DNA of 64,000 nucleotides, taken from Erigeron canadensis (taxonomy: Eukaryota; Streptophyta; Magnoliopsida; Asterales; Asteraceae). The DNA is taken from NCBI RefSeq assembly GCF_010389155.1, contig NC_057762.1:35586055-35650054 (forward strand), written 5' to 3'. Under the pieces are notes generated by a model. It did not search any database, had not been told where the DNA came from, and was given only the letters and a program-made list of their open reading frames with translations. This document shows, piece after piece, positions 24,331 to 36,528 of the stretch; the first letter of the stretch is position 1; each line of letters starts with the position of its first letter. The position numbers and the translations under genes are program-made.

Positions 24331-24647
24331 CTTTGTTTAAGGTCCCTTTTTTTGAGAAAGGAGAATAGGAACGGAAAAAAAAGGTTAGATTGAAATGTCT
24401 ATTGATATTGTTACAAGAAATATTTTAGTCAAGGATTAAGTTATTATTCAACAAAGAAGAATTTAAATTATTAAAAGATAAGATGAATTCAGAAGCACTT
24501 TATTAGAAATATAACCGACGGAATTCCAGCGTCTAATAAGGGACCTTATGATGGATTTTTTTTTATCTCTATCTATCTTTCTATCCTACAAACATATCAA
24601 AAATAATAATAATGGACGGGTCCTTAGATTTATCTATGACCTTTGAG

Positions 24648-24681
24648 GAGCCGTATGAGATGAAAGTCTCATGTACGATTC
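24648..24681 (+). ncRNA. Relic group II intron domain V (plastid ndhA)
   Basis: The 34-nt hairpin begins GAGCCGTATGAGA, has a GAAA-type loop and closes TCTCATGTACGATTC. It contains the catalytic AGC triad near its 5' side. The usual closing CGGTTC is CGATTC here, a single decay mutation. Not expected to function in the nucleus. Confidence 0.85.
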
Positions 24682-24722
24682 TACAATAGGGGTACGAATA
24701 GTGATGTTATCATCCACTATGA

Positions 24723-24805
24723 TTATCTAACAGTTCAAGTACAGTTGATATAATTGAAGCGTAGTCAAAATATGGTTTTGGGGGATGGAATTTGTGGTGT
24801 CAACC
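24723..24805 (+). pseudogene. ndhA: ndhA exon 2 fragment (plastid-derived)
   Basis: Twenty-seven codons in plastid reading frame from the TTATCT splice junction, with a TAG at 24762-24764 where Gln is expected and Gly replacing Trp in the YGFWGW motif. In plastids ndhA encodes a membrane subunit of the NAD(P)H dehydrogenase-like complex. This nuclear fragment lacks a promoter and exon 1. Confidence 0.85.
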
Positions 24806-24809
24806 TTAC

Positions 24810-25176
24810 ACTCCGTTTCAAAATTTTGATTTGATAAGTTTTTCAATTTCCAAAATATTATTATTTGCATAATATGTAATATATAGATCTGAGCTTTCAA
24901 TGTGTTTTCATGTTGGATTCTATGCATATTAAGGATAAAAGGTGGAGAGAATTGATATCTATAGTATCTAATAAAATAAATTACTTTTTTTTTCCTTAAA
25001 TTTTATGCCTTTGAAAAACTAAAAATATTCTTCTTATTTATTCACTAATTTAAACATCTCTATCTAATATACCTATAATACCCTTAATGAAATAATTTAC
25101 AGTATAGATCTCTCAACACTTAAAATAACTAAAATACCACTTTTAACATTGATTACTTTTACATTCACCACCATCG
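24810..25176. other. Intergenic, no gene seen
   Basis: AT-rich sequence between the plastid insertion and the hAT-like element. Confidence 0.5.
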
Positions 25177-25184
25177 CCACCCCA

Positions 25185-25728
25185 TAGGGATGACAATGGG
25201 GCGGGTATTGCCGGAGATCTCAATCCTCATCCCCATCCCCGGTTTCTACTTATAATCCTCATCCCCGTCGGTGATATAAATTACATCTCCATACCCATCC
25301 TCATCAGGTATCGGGATCCCCGTCAGGTACCGGGTTATCTTTTTTTGACATAAATTTATTATAGCATAAAATGAGTAGTAGAACGTATTGTTCGACCTTT
25401 TCTCTCAATATGTAAACTAATATATGTGTTGAATAAATGAGAAACATAATATAATAGATAAAAAGTATTAAATAAAAAATTGTAAACTTAAAATAACTCT
25501 AACATATAAAAAAAACTTGAATTAATTTTAGTAAATATATATAGTGTTATAGCATTCGGATATGAGGATTGAGAATTTACAGTTTCCTATCCCCGTCTCC
25601 ATCCCCATCGGGGAATAAGATTACATCCCCAAAGACGTCTTCATCCCCGGTCAACTTGGGGATTCCTTGATCAAACTGGGTCAGGGTATTGGATTCTCCA
25701 TCGGGTACGGGTATTTTTGCCATCTCTA
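25185..25728. mobile_element. hAT-type non-autonomous element
   Basis: 544 bp with a perfect 8-bp target duplication CCACCCCA (25177-25184 and 25729-25736), the size expected for hAT transposons. Ends are TAGGGATGACAAT and the complement of TAGAGATGGCAAA. Both ends carry repeats of CATCCCC and CCCCGTCGGG. No transposase ORF. Confidence 0.9.
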
Positions 25729-25739
25729 CCACCCCATCA

Positions 25740-28275
25740 CCATCCCCGCTGCCGCCGCCATCACCGTCACCACTTTCGTCATAAATACTTCCACTGTCAC
25801 CGTATTTTGCAGGTATAAGTCTACTTTCAATAAGTCATATGGATTAATTGGGGTAAAAGGCTTGTTTACAAAAGGTAGGATTTAGGGGTATTTATAAATT
25901 TAGCCTATTATCACTAATACCCTTTTACATATTAGAAAGTTACAATTTAACACCATAATTATATTTCTAACATAATCAATAATGTTTAGTTACGACAAAA
26001 CAAATTTGAGTGGCATAGCCGCATAGGTTTTATGTGGTGAACTTCTAGAGCAAATTTTAGTGGTAAATTATAGGAAAATACTAAACAAAGCCTTTACATT
26101 GTGTTTTTGAGTATTTTTTTTTAAAAAAATAAGAGAAATGATAAGGTTATAATAGAAGAGATTCAATCATTTCGAATCATCCCAAATATGAGAGGAAGAT
26201 TTTTTAAACAAATACAACTAAAAAATCCCTTCAAATTTTATCATTTCATTTTCTTTCCATTGTTAAAAATCAACTCAAGAACACAATTTATTTTAGGATC
26301 ACTTGGATTCTTTTCTTTTTCACCTCCAACAAAACTTAAGAACACACTGTTAGGGCTTCACTTAACATGCATAAAAATATTATACATTTCTATATTAAAA
26401 ATCCACTTATAAATTTTATGGTAAGTGTACAATTAATTAATGTACAAGGGCTTTCGTTTAACATAAAAGGTTAAAAGTCTAAAAGTGTAGAAGATAAGAT
26501 TTATATATGGACTTTTAAGTCAAGTAAAAGTTTGATGAACAATCTGAAATTAATAGTTGACGAACTTGTACGGTAGCTTGATTCGGTGACAAAATCGAAG
26601 CATTATACATTTGTACTATTATTATCCAAACGTCAACACATGTCAATTTTTGTTAGATTGAGATCTTTTAAAGTTCATTTACTTTAATAAACTTTATATG
26701 TAAAGTTAAAGAATTTTGACCATTATATTAAAATCAATAATCAAAATTTAAAAATAAATTTTAAATTTTAATCTTTAATTTTAATTCAAATTTTAAGATT
26801 TCTTTAATTTTATCTATAAAATTATTTTTATCTTAAAGAATCTCTATCTATTTTTGCTTTTGACTTTTAGGGAAAGGGGGCTAGAACATTGAACAATGGC
26901 GTAGAATTCGGAGTTAACACCTGATTTTTACTCAAATCAAGTAAATATAATAGTTGTATAGATGATCTTTATATTAACTTTCACAACTCATAATAGATGA
27001 CTCATCACGTTTACATCACAAACATGTCATTATATTACATTTGTTAACATTACCAACTAAGACTAATTATGAGGTTAAGACAAAAACTTGGAAAGAATTT
27101 ACCTACTTTTACAATGTAACTATGCTCATAGTTTTGACTCGTATTTAACTCAATTTGAAAATATGATTTTTTAACTCGTGATTCGACTTGTAAGAGTCAG
27201 GACATTTTTAAATACTACTTGTACATAATATAGTACAATTAATATATATGTGACGTTTTTATAAAGAAAATATAAGTTCATTATCTTACTAAATTTACTA
27301 AAATGTTACATTTTCAGTAGTTTTGAGTCATAAATTTACAATTTATCTTCAAATTCGCAATAAATTGATCAACACTACTTAGATAATACACAAAATAATA
27401 TAACAATATAAATAACTAATATTATAAATAACCAAAGTATCAAACTACGATAATTACATATTTGTGACTCGGTCTACGTTTACACATCGACTTGTAAGAG
27501 TCTTGACAAAAACGAGCACCCAAAGAGTTGACTCGTTTTTTATGTAAATCAACTCGACTCGTAAAAGTTTAATAACTATGACTATGTTAATAGTGGAAAA
27601 ATAATGTTGACAATTAATTTTGGAACAAATTAAGTACAGATGATATATGGAGTCGTGATGTAATATTAAGACTTTTCTTCAACATGATCCATACTTATCT
27701 TGTAACCATGAAAGATGAAAATGTGGTTTAATGAGATGTGTATCCACATCGTATTATATGGTTTGTCATATATTGATAGAGATGGTATTTTAAGGAGGGA
27801 AGAAAAAAAGGTTTTTTTTTTTTAGCTTGTTGTTTTGAACCTTTTTTTTTTTTACTTTTTTCAGTCTCTTTTTAATTAACTAATTCCGTATAAAAAATTT
27901 TAAAAATTTATAAATATATTTTTTTTTTTCAAAAAAGTAAGCTATAAACGAAGTCTCTCAGTCTATGGCGGGGCCATGATGGCTATCACCCTCTATGACC
28001 TATCACCGATCACCCCCTATAAGCGAAGTAGATTACCCCATCATCGATCACCCCCTATGACCTATCACTTCCACCAACTACCCTTATTAATATCCTTGAG
28101 GGAGGCTCGTACCGTACCCTTACATATATAACTCACTGATTCGTGTTAAAATTTTTTTAATTTAATTTTTTAAAATTTTTTTAGTAATTGAGTTAATTAA
28201 AGAATGAATAAAAAAAAAAGTGAAAAAATGAAAAACAAAAAAACAAGCTAAAAAAACGGACATTCTCTCCCTTCT
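25740..28275. other. Intergenic, no gene seen
   Basis: Contains short degenerate repeats: CATCACCATCCCCGCTGCC near 25735-25755, and GACCTATCACCGATCACCCCCTAT repeated twice at 27990-28070. No gene supported. The 72-codon frame at 25667-25885 overlaps the hAT end and is not credible. Confidence 0.4.
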
Positions 28276-28278
28276 CTC

Positions 28279-28555
28279 TGTATTTTGAAAATCATTTTTT
28301 TTCAAAAAACATAAGAACTTTCGAATTATGTATTGGATTACATGTTCTTTTTGTTCATTCATATGAGAAATGATATAAAAAAGTATGTTGTATAATAAAC
28401 TTTTTTAAAAAGCCTTCAAAATAACCTTTTGTGAACTTGTGAATGAATATGTTCACGTTTTCGTTCACATGTGATCAAACGGATATATATAAGGTTTTGT
28501 TGAAAAAAAACTTTCGTCTGCAACGTATATTTTTATAACGTATCACATGTGAGGG
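28279..28555. mobile_element. Foldback MITE, copy 1 (diverged)
   Basis: Long imperfect palindrome: TATTGGATTACATG and ATTCATATGAGAAATGATAT on the left mirror CAACGTATATTTTTATAACG and TATCACATGTG on the right. The centre (TGAATATGTTCACG, CACATGTGATCAAACGG) matches the complement of the centre of the element at 36529-36885, so they are one family. Confidence 0.65.
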
Positions 28556-28559
28556 TTAA

Positions 28560-28950
28560 CGTGAGAACCACAAATATGGAGAGAACCGTGAGAACCACTA
28601 GTTTCCCTCCCCTTTTCTTCTTTTTTGTATAGTTTTTAATTTTTTTAATTTTAATTTTTCATTTTTTGAAACTTTTTTTGTTTTTTATTTCTTTTAACAA
28701 AAACCCATTAAAAAAAAAATTTTTATAAAAAAATCATACAGGTTACGTATTAAGAAAACGTATGGATACGGTACAGGCGTTGCCTTACATTCGTTCTAAA
28801 GGGGTTGTCACCGGACGCATATGGGAATATTCAATAGATGCTGACGGTTGTTACGGTACGGGCGTAGCTCTTAATTCTAAGGGCAAAAACCCTTAGAGAT
28901 GATTTTTTAATAGTTCTCACGGTTCTTAACATATATGTGGTTCTCACTTG
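28560..28950. mobile_element. Inverted-repeat element with GTGAGAACCAC ends
   Basis: Left end GTGAGAACCACAAATATGG followed by AGAACCGTGAGAACCA; right end is the complement of the same words (AGTTCTCACGGTTCTTA then GTGGTTCTCAC). The interior is AT-rich with a GC-richer core (28740-28890, several GGTACGGGCG-like words). No coding capacity. Confidence 0.65.
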
Positions 28951-28954
28951 ATCC

Positions 28955-29602
28955 ATTCACTGTACTATTATATATATATATATTGTACTATTTTTTAAAA
29001 ATTAGTAATTAACAAATAAGATTTATGTGCTCTCCTCGATGTTTGCATACTTGACTAGCACGGTATCCGCGCAATACGATGGTTGTGATGACAATGATAT
29101 AGTGGTGGGGGTGACTGTTGGTGATGGAGGCGTCGTCGAATGGTGTAGATAATTAATGTAAAGGTAGTTGATATGAATGGTTAATAAAGATATTTTAGAT
29201 AAATGACTGATAAGGAGTTATAGAAGTACTGAGTGTTTAAGTTTAAACATAGAAAATTTGTCAAGATTATTCGAAACACATAGATCATTAATTAGTAGAT
29301 ATATTTTTATTTTTAATTTTTAATACGTGTAATAGACAAAATATACACATCATGCTTTTGTGCGATCTTTTCCATTCTAGGAACGCTATACGCTTGTGGC
29401 TTTTGGTATTTGTGTACTTAAATCTAAGTCAAGCCTAACATATACACTACTCGTATAGAAATATCATGCAATAATTGTAATGTATTATTTGATATTTATA
29501 GTATAATTGTATAATAATACTATACAGTGTTATTTTCAGGCTTAGCTGAAACGTTTTGGCGTTTTTTGACTGTTCAAAAAACATGCCTTAGAAAATAGAA
29601 AT
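28955..29602. other. Intergenic, no gene seen
   Basis: AT-rich. Near 29054-29100 is a copy of the dispersed motif (ATCCGCGCAATACGATGG) directly after CTAGCACGG. Confidence 0.4.
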
Positions 29603-30266
29603 GGGGTATGTTTGCCAAGAAGCTTTTTAGAGCTTTTAGGAGCTTCAAGCTTTTATGAAAAAGTTCATATCAAATAAAAAGTTTCGTTTGGTTAAAAGAG
29701 CTTCAAGCTTCTGAACTAATCAAAAAGCTAAAATTTCAAACGCTACTTATGCAAGCGTTTTCCAAAAGCTTGAAGCTTTTGAGATGTAAATTACATTAAA
29801 ACCCATCGTCAACTTACATTAATGGTTCAGTGTTGACTATGGCAATGCTTTTGGAGTTGGCATTTGCCAGCATATATATTTTTAACATAATGTCTATGGT
29901 AATGTTTTTTGGCACTATAAACCTCTAGCTAACGCCTAGCAGGAGCATATATATATATTTTCAATAATAAAGTATTAATATCAAATTACATTTTTCTTTT
30001 ACTTAATATATTATATATATATTTAGTTGAGTTTTTTATTTATATTTTATATATGTATATGAAACAAATTAAATATTTTTTTTATAGATTAAATTGAAAA
30101 AGATTTTACATATATATAATTTAATACTAACTATTATTTATGTCTATTTTAGTCATTTTACGCATTTTGTTAAAAGCTATAGCTACTCCGCCAAACACTT
30201 GTATCCGAAAAATTACAGCTACAAGCTTTCAGCTACAGCTACCAGCTAGTTTTGTCAAACATACCC
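29603..30266. mobile_element. TIR element, GGGTATGTTTG ends (hAT-like MITE)
   Basis: Starts GGGGTATGTTTGCCAAGAAG and ends with the complement of GGGTATGTTTGACAAAACTAGC. Interior ends carry many AGCTTCAAGCTTTT and CAGCTACAGCTACCAGC repeats in opposite orientation. The target duplication is not clean (ATAG shared). No ORF. Confidence 0.7.
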
Positions 30267-30269
30267 ATA

Positions 30270-32173
30270 GTCAAAAACATAAATTAATTAGATAACCTTA
30301 CGTACATTGCCTCACCGCCCTCACGTAGAAAAGGAAAATCCTAACTTTATTTTAATTGAACATGTGAATCATGAAATACTTAATTAACTAGTTGAACATA
30401 TGTGATCATAATTCAAGATGCTGCTTTTACCGAGCAAAATGACCCTCACAAATAATCTATTCTCGATGGCACAACAAAAACACGAATAGATAGCATGTAA
30501 TTAAGAAAAGTGGACGGGACCAAATATTAAACCTTTATCATTTACAGTTTAATAGGCATATGGCTTGTTTTTGGTTATACGTGTTGCTTCCACCCCTCTA
30601 TTCAGAAACTTGTGAGAATTAAACAGGTACGGAAATTTGGATAGTTCTTTTTGTATTTATCTATCCTAAGGTTATTAACACTTAAAAACAAATATTGATC
30701 CAACAAAACGCACAATTAACCCTCACAACATGCAAGAATTACTATAATTTATATGAGATTTTTGGATATATAGCTTTAACCGTGGGTTATTAGGTCTATT
30801 TTATAGAGCTAATTTCAAGCTGGTTTAAAACCTAGCACAACTTAAAAAGATTAAAACAATATAACCTAACAGATTTATAGCTTTTCTAGCTTAGTACAAA
30901 AAGCTAGATAATTATATAATTTGGATATGAAATATACCCATAATACTTATCTTATCACTTTTACACAATATGTGCATTATCTCACTATATATATCCTCTA
31001 CCTCTCTTTATATCATTTATTTTTATGTTAAGGAAAATGTTAAATGTAGTCTTAAAGGTTGTATTTAATGTACATAAAAAAATTGTATTTTCTATATTAA
31101 AAGTTCACTCCCTAAATTTTATGGTAAATGTACAAACAATTTATGCACTTTAAATACAGCCCTAAGGGTTATATTTAGCAAACCCCTTATATTAATTACC
31201 TTATCCACTAGACGTTGTCACTACAACCACCAATTGCTGTCACCACCATACTGACGCCACAAATACCGTGTCATTACTCGGGTACCCTTCTAATATATAG
31301 TAAATAATATAATTGATCCACTAACCTTGACAATCAAGTAAACCAGTTTTAATTTAACTAAAGTAAGTTAACAGATATAATTATAATTACTAATAAACAA
31401 AATTGCTAATATCCTGACAAAAAGTATTTATATGATGAAACCATAATTAGTCCAAAAACACACACCGCTCTTGTTTGTTTGATAATGTTAATTGGTCAAA
31501 AAAATATCTAAACTTTTTGTAACACGTACCTTTTCATTCAATAGTTGTCTAGTTATATTTGTTTTAAACCTTTTTCAATGATTTAAAAGCAAAATTAGAA
31601 AACCTAAATGTGTATATGTCATTACTACTCGTATAGTAGTATTCATTAGAAGAAGAAATTATACTTTAATGGAAAGTCTGGTAGTAATAATAATAATAAT
31701 AACAAACCTCGTAAGTAGGTTATAGAGAAAACATGAAGAAAAAAGTATATAGTCAAGTATCCGTTTAGCAAGGCACAACACCCACTATATATAAGCCTTA
31801 CAAACCTCGAGCCAAGGTCACAATATCAACCATTACATTATGAAGGTATTCATGCCGGCGCGGGGTAGTTACGGATGGCGTCGTCCATCCAATTTAAAAT
31901 TTTTTGTTTAATATTATTCTTTTACTTTATATGGGATATTATTGAATCTAGTTGATCATGATTGCAAAAGTGGTGTGGTTATGATGTGAAATTGATAACA
32001 CATCACCTTAATGTTGTAAAGTTACCGTCATTAGAGAGGTCACAATGCCCATTCATTATCAAACCATAACTGTTTTTTTTTTTCAAACGTTCAATCAGTA
32101 TGCGACATCAAAAAAACCATAACTATAATCTGTCCGTGACAATACTACCATTCAATAACGATCTTTTACAATA
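30270..32173. other. Intergenic, no gene seen
   Basis: AT-rich. A (TAA)n microsatellite lies at about 31686-31703. No coding region supported. Confidence 0.5.
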
Positions 32174-32187
32174 TCCTTTACGCATAA

Positions 32188-34213
32188 AATTTTTTTTTTT
32201 TTGAAAAGTAAACTTCTATTCATATATGTCCCGGCAAAAACGTCGGCGACCTGTATTTACAAGTATTTACATAACATTGAAATTACACCAATCGTTCCAA
32301 GATAAATTCCTATGGTTTGTCCTATACTTAGAACCAAAGAAACCCCAAAGTCTTAATACTTTGAGTGATTTCTATGGTATTGGCTTCCTTATTTTCAAAG
32401 ATCTTCGCGTTTCTGGCTTTCCAACTGCACCAACAACTAATGATGATGATACCTTTGATAGCCATGATCTTTGTCTTCCCTCTTCCACGCTGTTTATGTA
32501 TCTCCAGTAAGTCTGCCAAATTGAATACAAAGAACGGAGCAGAGTTGGTCCAGCAGCTAATAAAGTGCCAAACCCGAGCAGAAACCACGCATTCACAAAA
32601 AATGTGTTGCGTGCTCTCCGACCCCTCCCCACATAGGGAACAACTAGTATCTCCATTCCAACAATCCCGAGTCTTCAATGCATCTTTAGTTGGGATTCTA
32701 TCCATCACAGCTCGCCAAACAAACACGTTACACTTCTTTGGTGCCCAATTGCACTAATCCATAATATACCTATTCGAATAATCTTTCCTTTTTTCCAAGA
32801 ACTTCCTTACGTCTTTAACCGAAAAGACGTTCTCTTTTCCTCCTTGCCACTCCCATTTATCTGGCCTATCCACCAATCTTACACCATTTAGTAATGCCAT
32901 TAGGTCCACCCTTTCACTCTCTTCCTGGCTCGACATCGTGCTTCTCATCCAATTCCATTTATCACTGAAACAACCAGTCCCCCAATTATAACGATCTACT
33001 ACCTTAATCTTTTTCTATTTTTCGAGTTTGAAAAGGGAGTGGAAATCTCTCTTTCAATGACAAGCTGGACACCCATCTATCCAGCCAAAAACTAATATCC
33101 TCCCCGTTACCAAGTTCTCCCTTCAGCAGCTCCTTTACACCTAATCCTGCCACTTTTATCGATTCTATACTCCTGACAATATTACTCTACACCCGTAGCA
33201 TGTATTTGTTATTTGGGATGCAATTCCACCCTCTTTTAGTATCATGAATCGCACTAATCACTTTCCTCCACAGGCTGTTCGGCTCCGTTTTATACCTCCA
33301 CATCCATTTGGCTAGAAGCGCCAAATTAGTATCCCTCAAACACTTCAACCCCAGTCCCCCCATATTGATAGGAGAAGCCACTCTTTCTCAAGTTACCCAA
33401 TGTATTTTCTTTCCTGACTCACCCCCACCCCATAAAAATTTTCTTATTCTGGACTCCAACCCTTCTATAACCGATACCGGGGCTTTAAAGATGGAAAAAT
33501 AATAATTAGGAAGACTCTCCATAACAGAATTTCTGAGAGTTATTCTACCTGCCATGGAAAGAGATGTCGCCTTCCATCTTGATAGTCTTGCCTCAAAAAT
33601 ATCGAAGAGGAAGTTCCAATTCACTATCCTGTTCATATTGGCCCCGACTCAAATGCCTAGATGCAAAAACGGCAACCTTCCTTCCATACATTTAATCTTC
33701 TGGGCCATCTCTTTGATTTCTATATCTTCGACTCCCACACCAAATAATGATGACTTTCCAAGATGGATCTTTAATCCAAAACACATATTGAACACTCTTA
33801 ATATGTTTGCCACGTACCTTATATTATTCGTCGACCACTCCCCCATAATTACACAGTCGTCCGCATAGAACATATGTGAGACCACCTGGTCACTACCCGT
33901 CAATTCAATCCCTTTAAACTTTCCAGATTCTATCGCCTTTCTCAACATGACCGATAGAGCTTCCATTACAATAGTGAATAAAAACGGAGCCATCGGGTCA
34001 CCCTGCCTCATACCTTTTTGACATTGGAACTCGAAGGTAGGTGACCCATTGACAATGATGGATGACCTTGCCACGGACAACAGCTCGTAAACCCATCTAC
34101 ACCATAAGTCCTGAAACCCCATCCCTTCTAAAATTGAAATAAGGAACTTCCAGTTGACATTATCGTACGTTTTTGCAAAGTCAATCTTGAAAGCAAATAC
34201 TTCTTCTCTTTTT
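32188..34213 (-). mobile_element. 5'-truncated LINE (non-LTR retrotransposon)
   Basis: A minus-strand element of about 2.0 kb bounded by a 14-bp target duplication TCCTTTACGCATAA (32174-32187 and 34214-34227) and ending in an A-tail (plus-strand T-run, about 32190-32202). These are the marks of target-primed reverse transcription. The 5' half (ORF1, endonuclease and the RT start) was never copied. The coding frame holds the C-terminal reverse transcriptase and a zinc-binding RVT domain, with internal stops and frameshifts. Confidence 0.95.
32328..34213 (-). pseudogene. LINE reverse transcriptase and zf-RVT region, interrupted
   Basis: Reading right to left: the truncated frame opens with DFAKTYDNVNWKFL, a canonical LINE RT block; then RQGDPMAPFLFTIVMEAL and the catalytic motif FYADDC within 34122-33649. 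A stop follows LHLGI, after which VGANMNRIVNWNFL continues in the same polypeptide sense (33636-33388). Further pieces are at 33381-33187 (NMGGLGLKCLRDTNLALLAKW), 32948-32754 and 32726-32328. The last holds the zinc-binding CSLCGEGSESTQHIFCEC. Several frameshifts separate them, so it is inactive. Confidence 0.92.
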
Positions 34214-34452
34214 TCCTTTACGCATAACTAACTCATTATTATACAATATACGTTAGTCTAAGACTCATTTATTCTCTCTATAATGAGTCAATATCGGGAT
34301 AGCCTTAGCGATGCTGATTCTTTTTCAAAGCAATAAAAAGCGGACCATTAGTAGATAATAAGAAGATTGTAAGTGTGCTTAATGCTCCGTATGTTTAATT
34401 AAAAAGAAAATAAAACAAATGAAAGAAGAAAGAAAACACAATAGATACTTCA

Positions 34453-34798
34453 GTCCCGTTTGGTTTTTGAAAATGTTTTTAAGTTTTTTTATTTATGATA
34501 TTAAGGGGTTTTTATTTTTTAGAAAATAAATAAAAATGTTGAAAACTCATTTCAATTAAAAAACTAGAAAACATATTAGAGATGTGAGGGGAGAGGGAAT
34601 AATGAAATGAAAAATGGAAATGGATTAAAAAAAAAGATGTTTTTATCAAGTTTTTAATAAAATAAAAATAAAAAACAATGTTTTTTGTTTTCTTGTAAAA
34701 TATTCTTAGAAACTATGATTAGCACGCGTTTTTTGTTTTTCATGTTAGCTTGAAAAACAAAAATGAAAAACAATGGGTATTTTCCGTAACTAAACACC
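34453..34798. mobile_element. MITE of the 16728 family, copy 2
   Basis: 346 bp with TCA on both sides (34450-34452 and 34799-34801). Ends are imperfect inverted repeats (GTCCCGTTTGGTTTTTGAAAA and the complement of TTTTCCGTAACTAAACACC). Shares GTTTTCTTGTAAAA and TTTTTCATGTTAGCTTGAAA with the 16728-16945 element. Confidence 0.5.
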
Positions 34799-34854
34799 TC
34801 ATGTCTTAATATGTTAATATATAATATTTGTAAAATTGTTGTGGAATAACTTAA

Positions 34855-35500
34855 CGGGATGTGTAACCCCACCAGGAGAAAATGTGTAACCCCACCACAG
34901 AGGGTATTAGCGGCGACGTTGCCGTTAATACTGCGGGCTCCCATATCTAGTAAATCTGAACGAGAAATTAGCGGCGACGTCGCCACTAATATCTTGGTCA
35001 GATTGACTTTTACCTAGTGGTATTACCCTCGGCCTAACTTAACCAGAAATGAAATGAAAGGTGGAACATTGATGTAGTAAAAGGGATGGGGTTGCATGAA
35101 TTTGGTGTCTGAGTTATCACGGACGAATTTGATTTGACTGAAGAGCCTAGTCTCCGCATTCCTACTGTTGATGGACCAGTTTTCCTTTCTCAATTTTACA
35201 GTAATTAACTCCTTTTGTCTTTTATATAACCATCTTACTTACTATTTTCTTCCCATTGTATCAGCTACTGTTTTTAACGCAACCTGTATCCCCACCATTA
35301 TTTTTTGGTATCTCGATCATAACTAATATTTGCAGCGATAGTCGCTGCAAATGGTGTGGGCCCTCTATGTGTAATGGCAAATCTGGCGAAGTAATAGTGG
35401 GCCCCCTATCAGTTATCGTTGCAAATATTTGGATATGGACAAAACACCACTATTTGCAGCGATAATCGCTACAAATAGTGTGTTTAATTACCAAAAGTCT
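34855..35500. repeat. Block of palindromic modules (GCGGCGACG and GCAGCGAT types)
   Basis: Four near-perfect short palindromes: TATTAGCGGCGACGTTGCCG at 34905, ATTAGCGGCGACGTCGCC at 34966, TTTGCAGCGATAGTCGCTGC near 35331, TTTGCAGCGATAATCGCTAC near 35454. Paired direct words (GTAACCCCACCA twice near 34862-34898) also occur. They resemble subterminal repeats of CACTA elements, but I could not define element ends. The 69-codon frame at 35256-35465 lies across them and is not a gene. Confidence 0.5.
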
Positions 35501-35504
35501 GGTC

Positions 35505-36300
35505 GGGATACCAGGCGCCTTTAATATCTATAGAAACTTTTTTTTAAACGGCGGGTGGAAAGGTCCTTCCATCGAGCTGAGCATTTACATCCAAACGGAC
35601 AGTATGCTCAGGGTTCGAGGCACCTTATACAGCTGGTACCCCCAAAGGGAGCCCATTTTACACTAAAGAATATCTATAGAATTAATAAAGGTATTACTTG
35701 TATAAATCTACATAAATTTAGTATAGATGTGTAGATAATAATTGTATAGTGATGTGAAAAGATGTAAACAAGTCGAGCCGAATTAAGTCTGAATTCAACC
35801 GTGCTTGTGCTCAAGCTTATAAAAATTTTGGAAGCTCGAGTTTGAGCTCATCCGAACCTATTATCTAAACGATTTTTCTTTTCAAAACGGACGTAATTCT
35901 CTTCAACTAGCGGGGTATACGCCCCACGCTGCAGGGCCTTAGTTATCGTGTTGATATGGTTTCGTTATTTGTGTACACGTGTTAAATTGACAACCATTTG
36001 CTTAAACATCATTTTGTTATAGATATGTTTGCTCAAAAGTTTTTCAAATTAAATACTATATATCTATTTGAGGGTAACACCACATTAGGTTTCGTCTGCA
36101 CGATTTCAATTATTGTGATTACGATTTGTTTTTTATGTAGTTACACTATATGTGTTTGTTAAGAATTTTAACATATCAAATATTAAATATAATAATATTT
36201 ATGGCAATATCATAAGCACGTTTTAAAGTTTGTAGTATCAAATACATATATATATTTTGTACAAGAAAACAATAAGTCAAAAGAAAATATATATATATAT
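35505..36300. other. Intergenic, no gene seen
   Basis: AT-rich. The patch 35905-35935 (TATACGCCCCACGCTGCAGGG) is a weak match to the dispersed motif. A (TA)n run is at 36288-36302. Confidence 0.4.
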
Positions 36301-36302
36301 AT

Positions 36303-36500
36303 AAGGGTTGGGTATTGTAAAACAAGTATTAAAGTAAAACAAATAAGACAAGATCTTAACCCTTAGATCATGGTTAAATTGATGCACGAAGATTCACGAA
36401 TCAATTGATGTACGATAATTTTTATGATGCACGATGATTATCACTGTAGAAAAACCTATTGTTTTATATGTTTTATATTAATACTTGTTTTATTTTACCT
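36303..36500. mobile_element. Small TIR element, GTAAAACAAGTATTAA family, copy 1
   Basis: Left end GTAAAACAAGTATTAA and right end TTAATACTTGTTTTATTTTACC are inverted repeats. The interior (CTTAACCCTTAGATCATGG, GATGCACGATGATT) recurs at 43430-43610. It lies between TA repeats. Confidence 0.65.
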
Positions 36501-36528
36501 AAAACATATATATATATATATATATATA

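Larger units (their letters stand above)
24330..24806 (+). other. Nuclear insertion of plastid DNA: ndhA intron 3' part and start of exon 2
   Basis: Bases 24723-24805 read LSNSSSTVDIIEA-stop-SKYGF and then GWNLW, the start of exon 2 of plastid ndhA (NDH complex subunit). Upstream is the 3' part of its group II intron, with a recognisable domain V (24648-24681) and domain VI hairpin. The homology ends near 24806, where plastid sequence would continue. The left boundary is uncertain, perhaps near 24330. The insertion is decayed (stop codon, Trp to Gly change), so it is an old, non-functional transfer. Confidence 0.85.

Noticed and set aside
35256..35666. Two small plus-strand frames
   Set aside because: They span palindromic repeat modules; no family resemblance.
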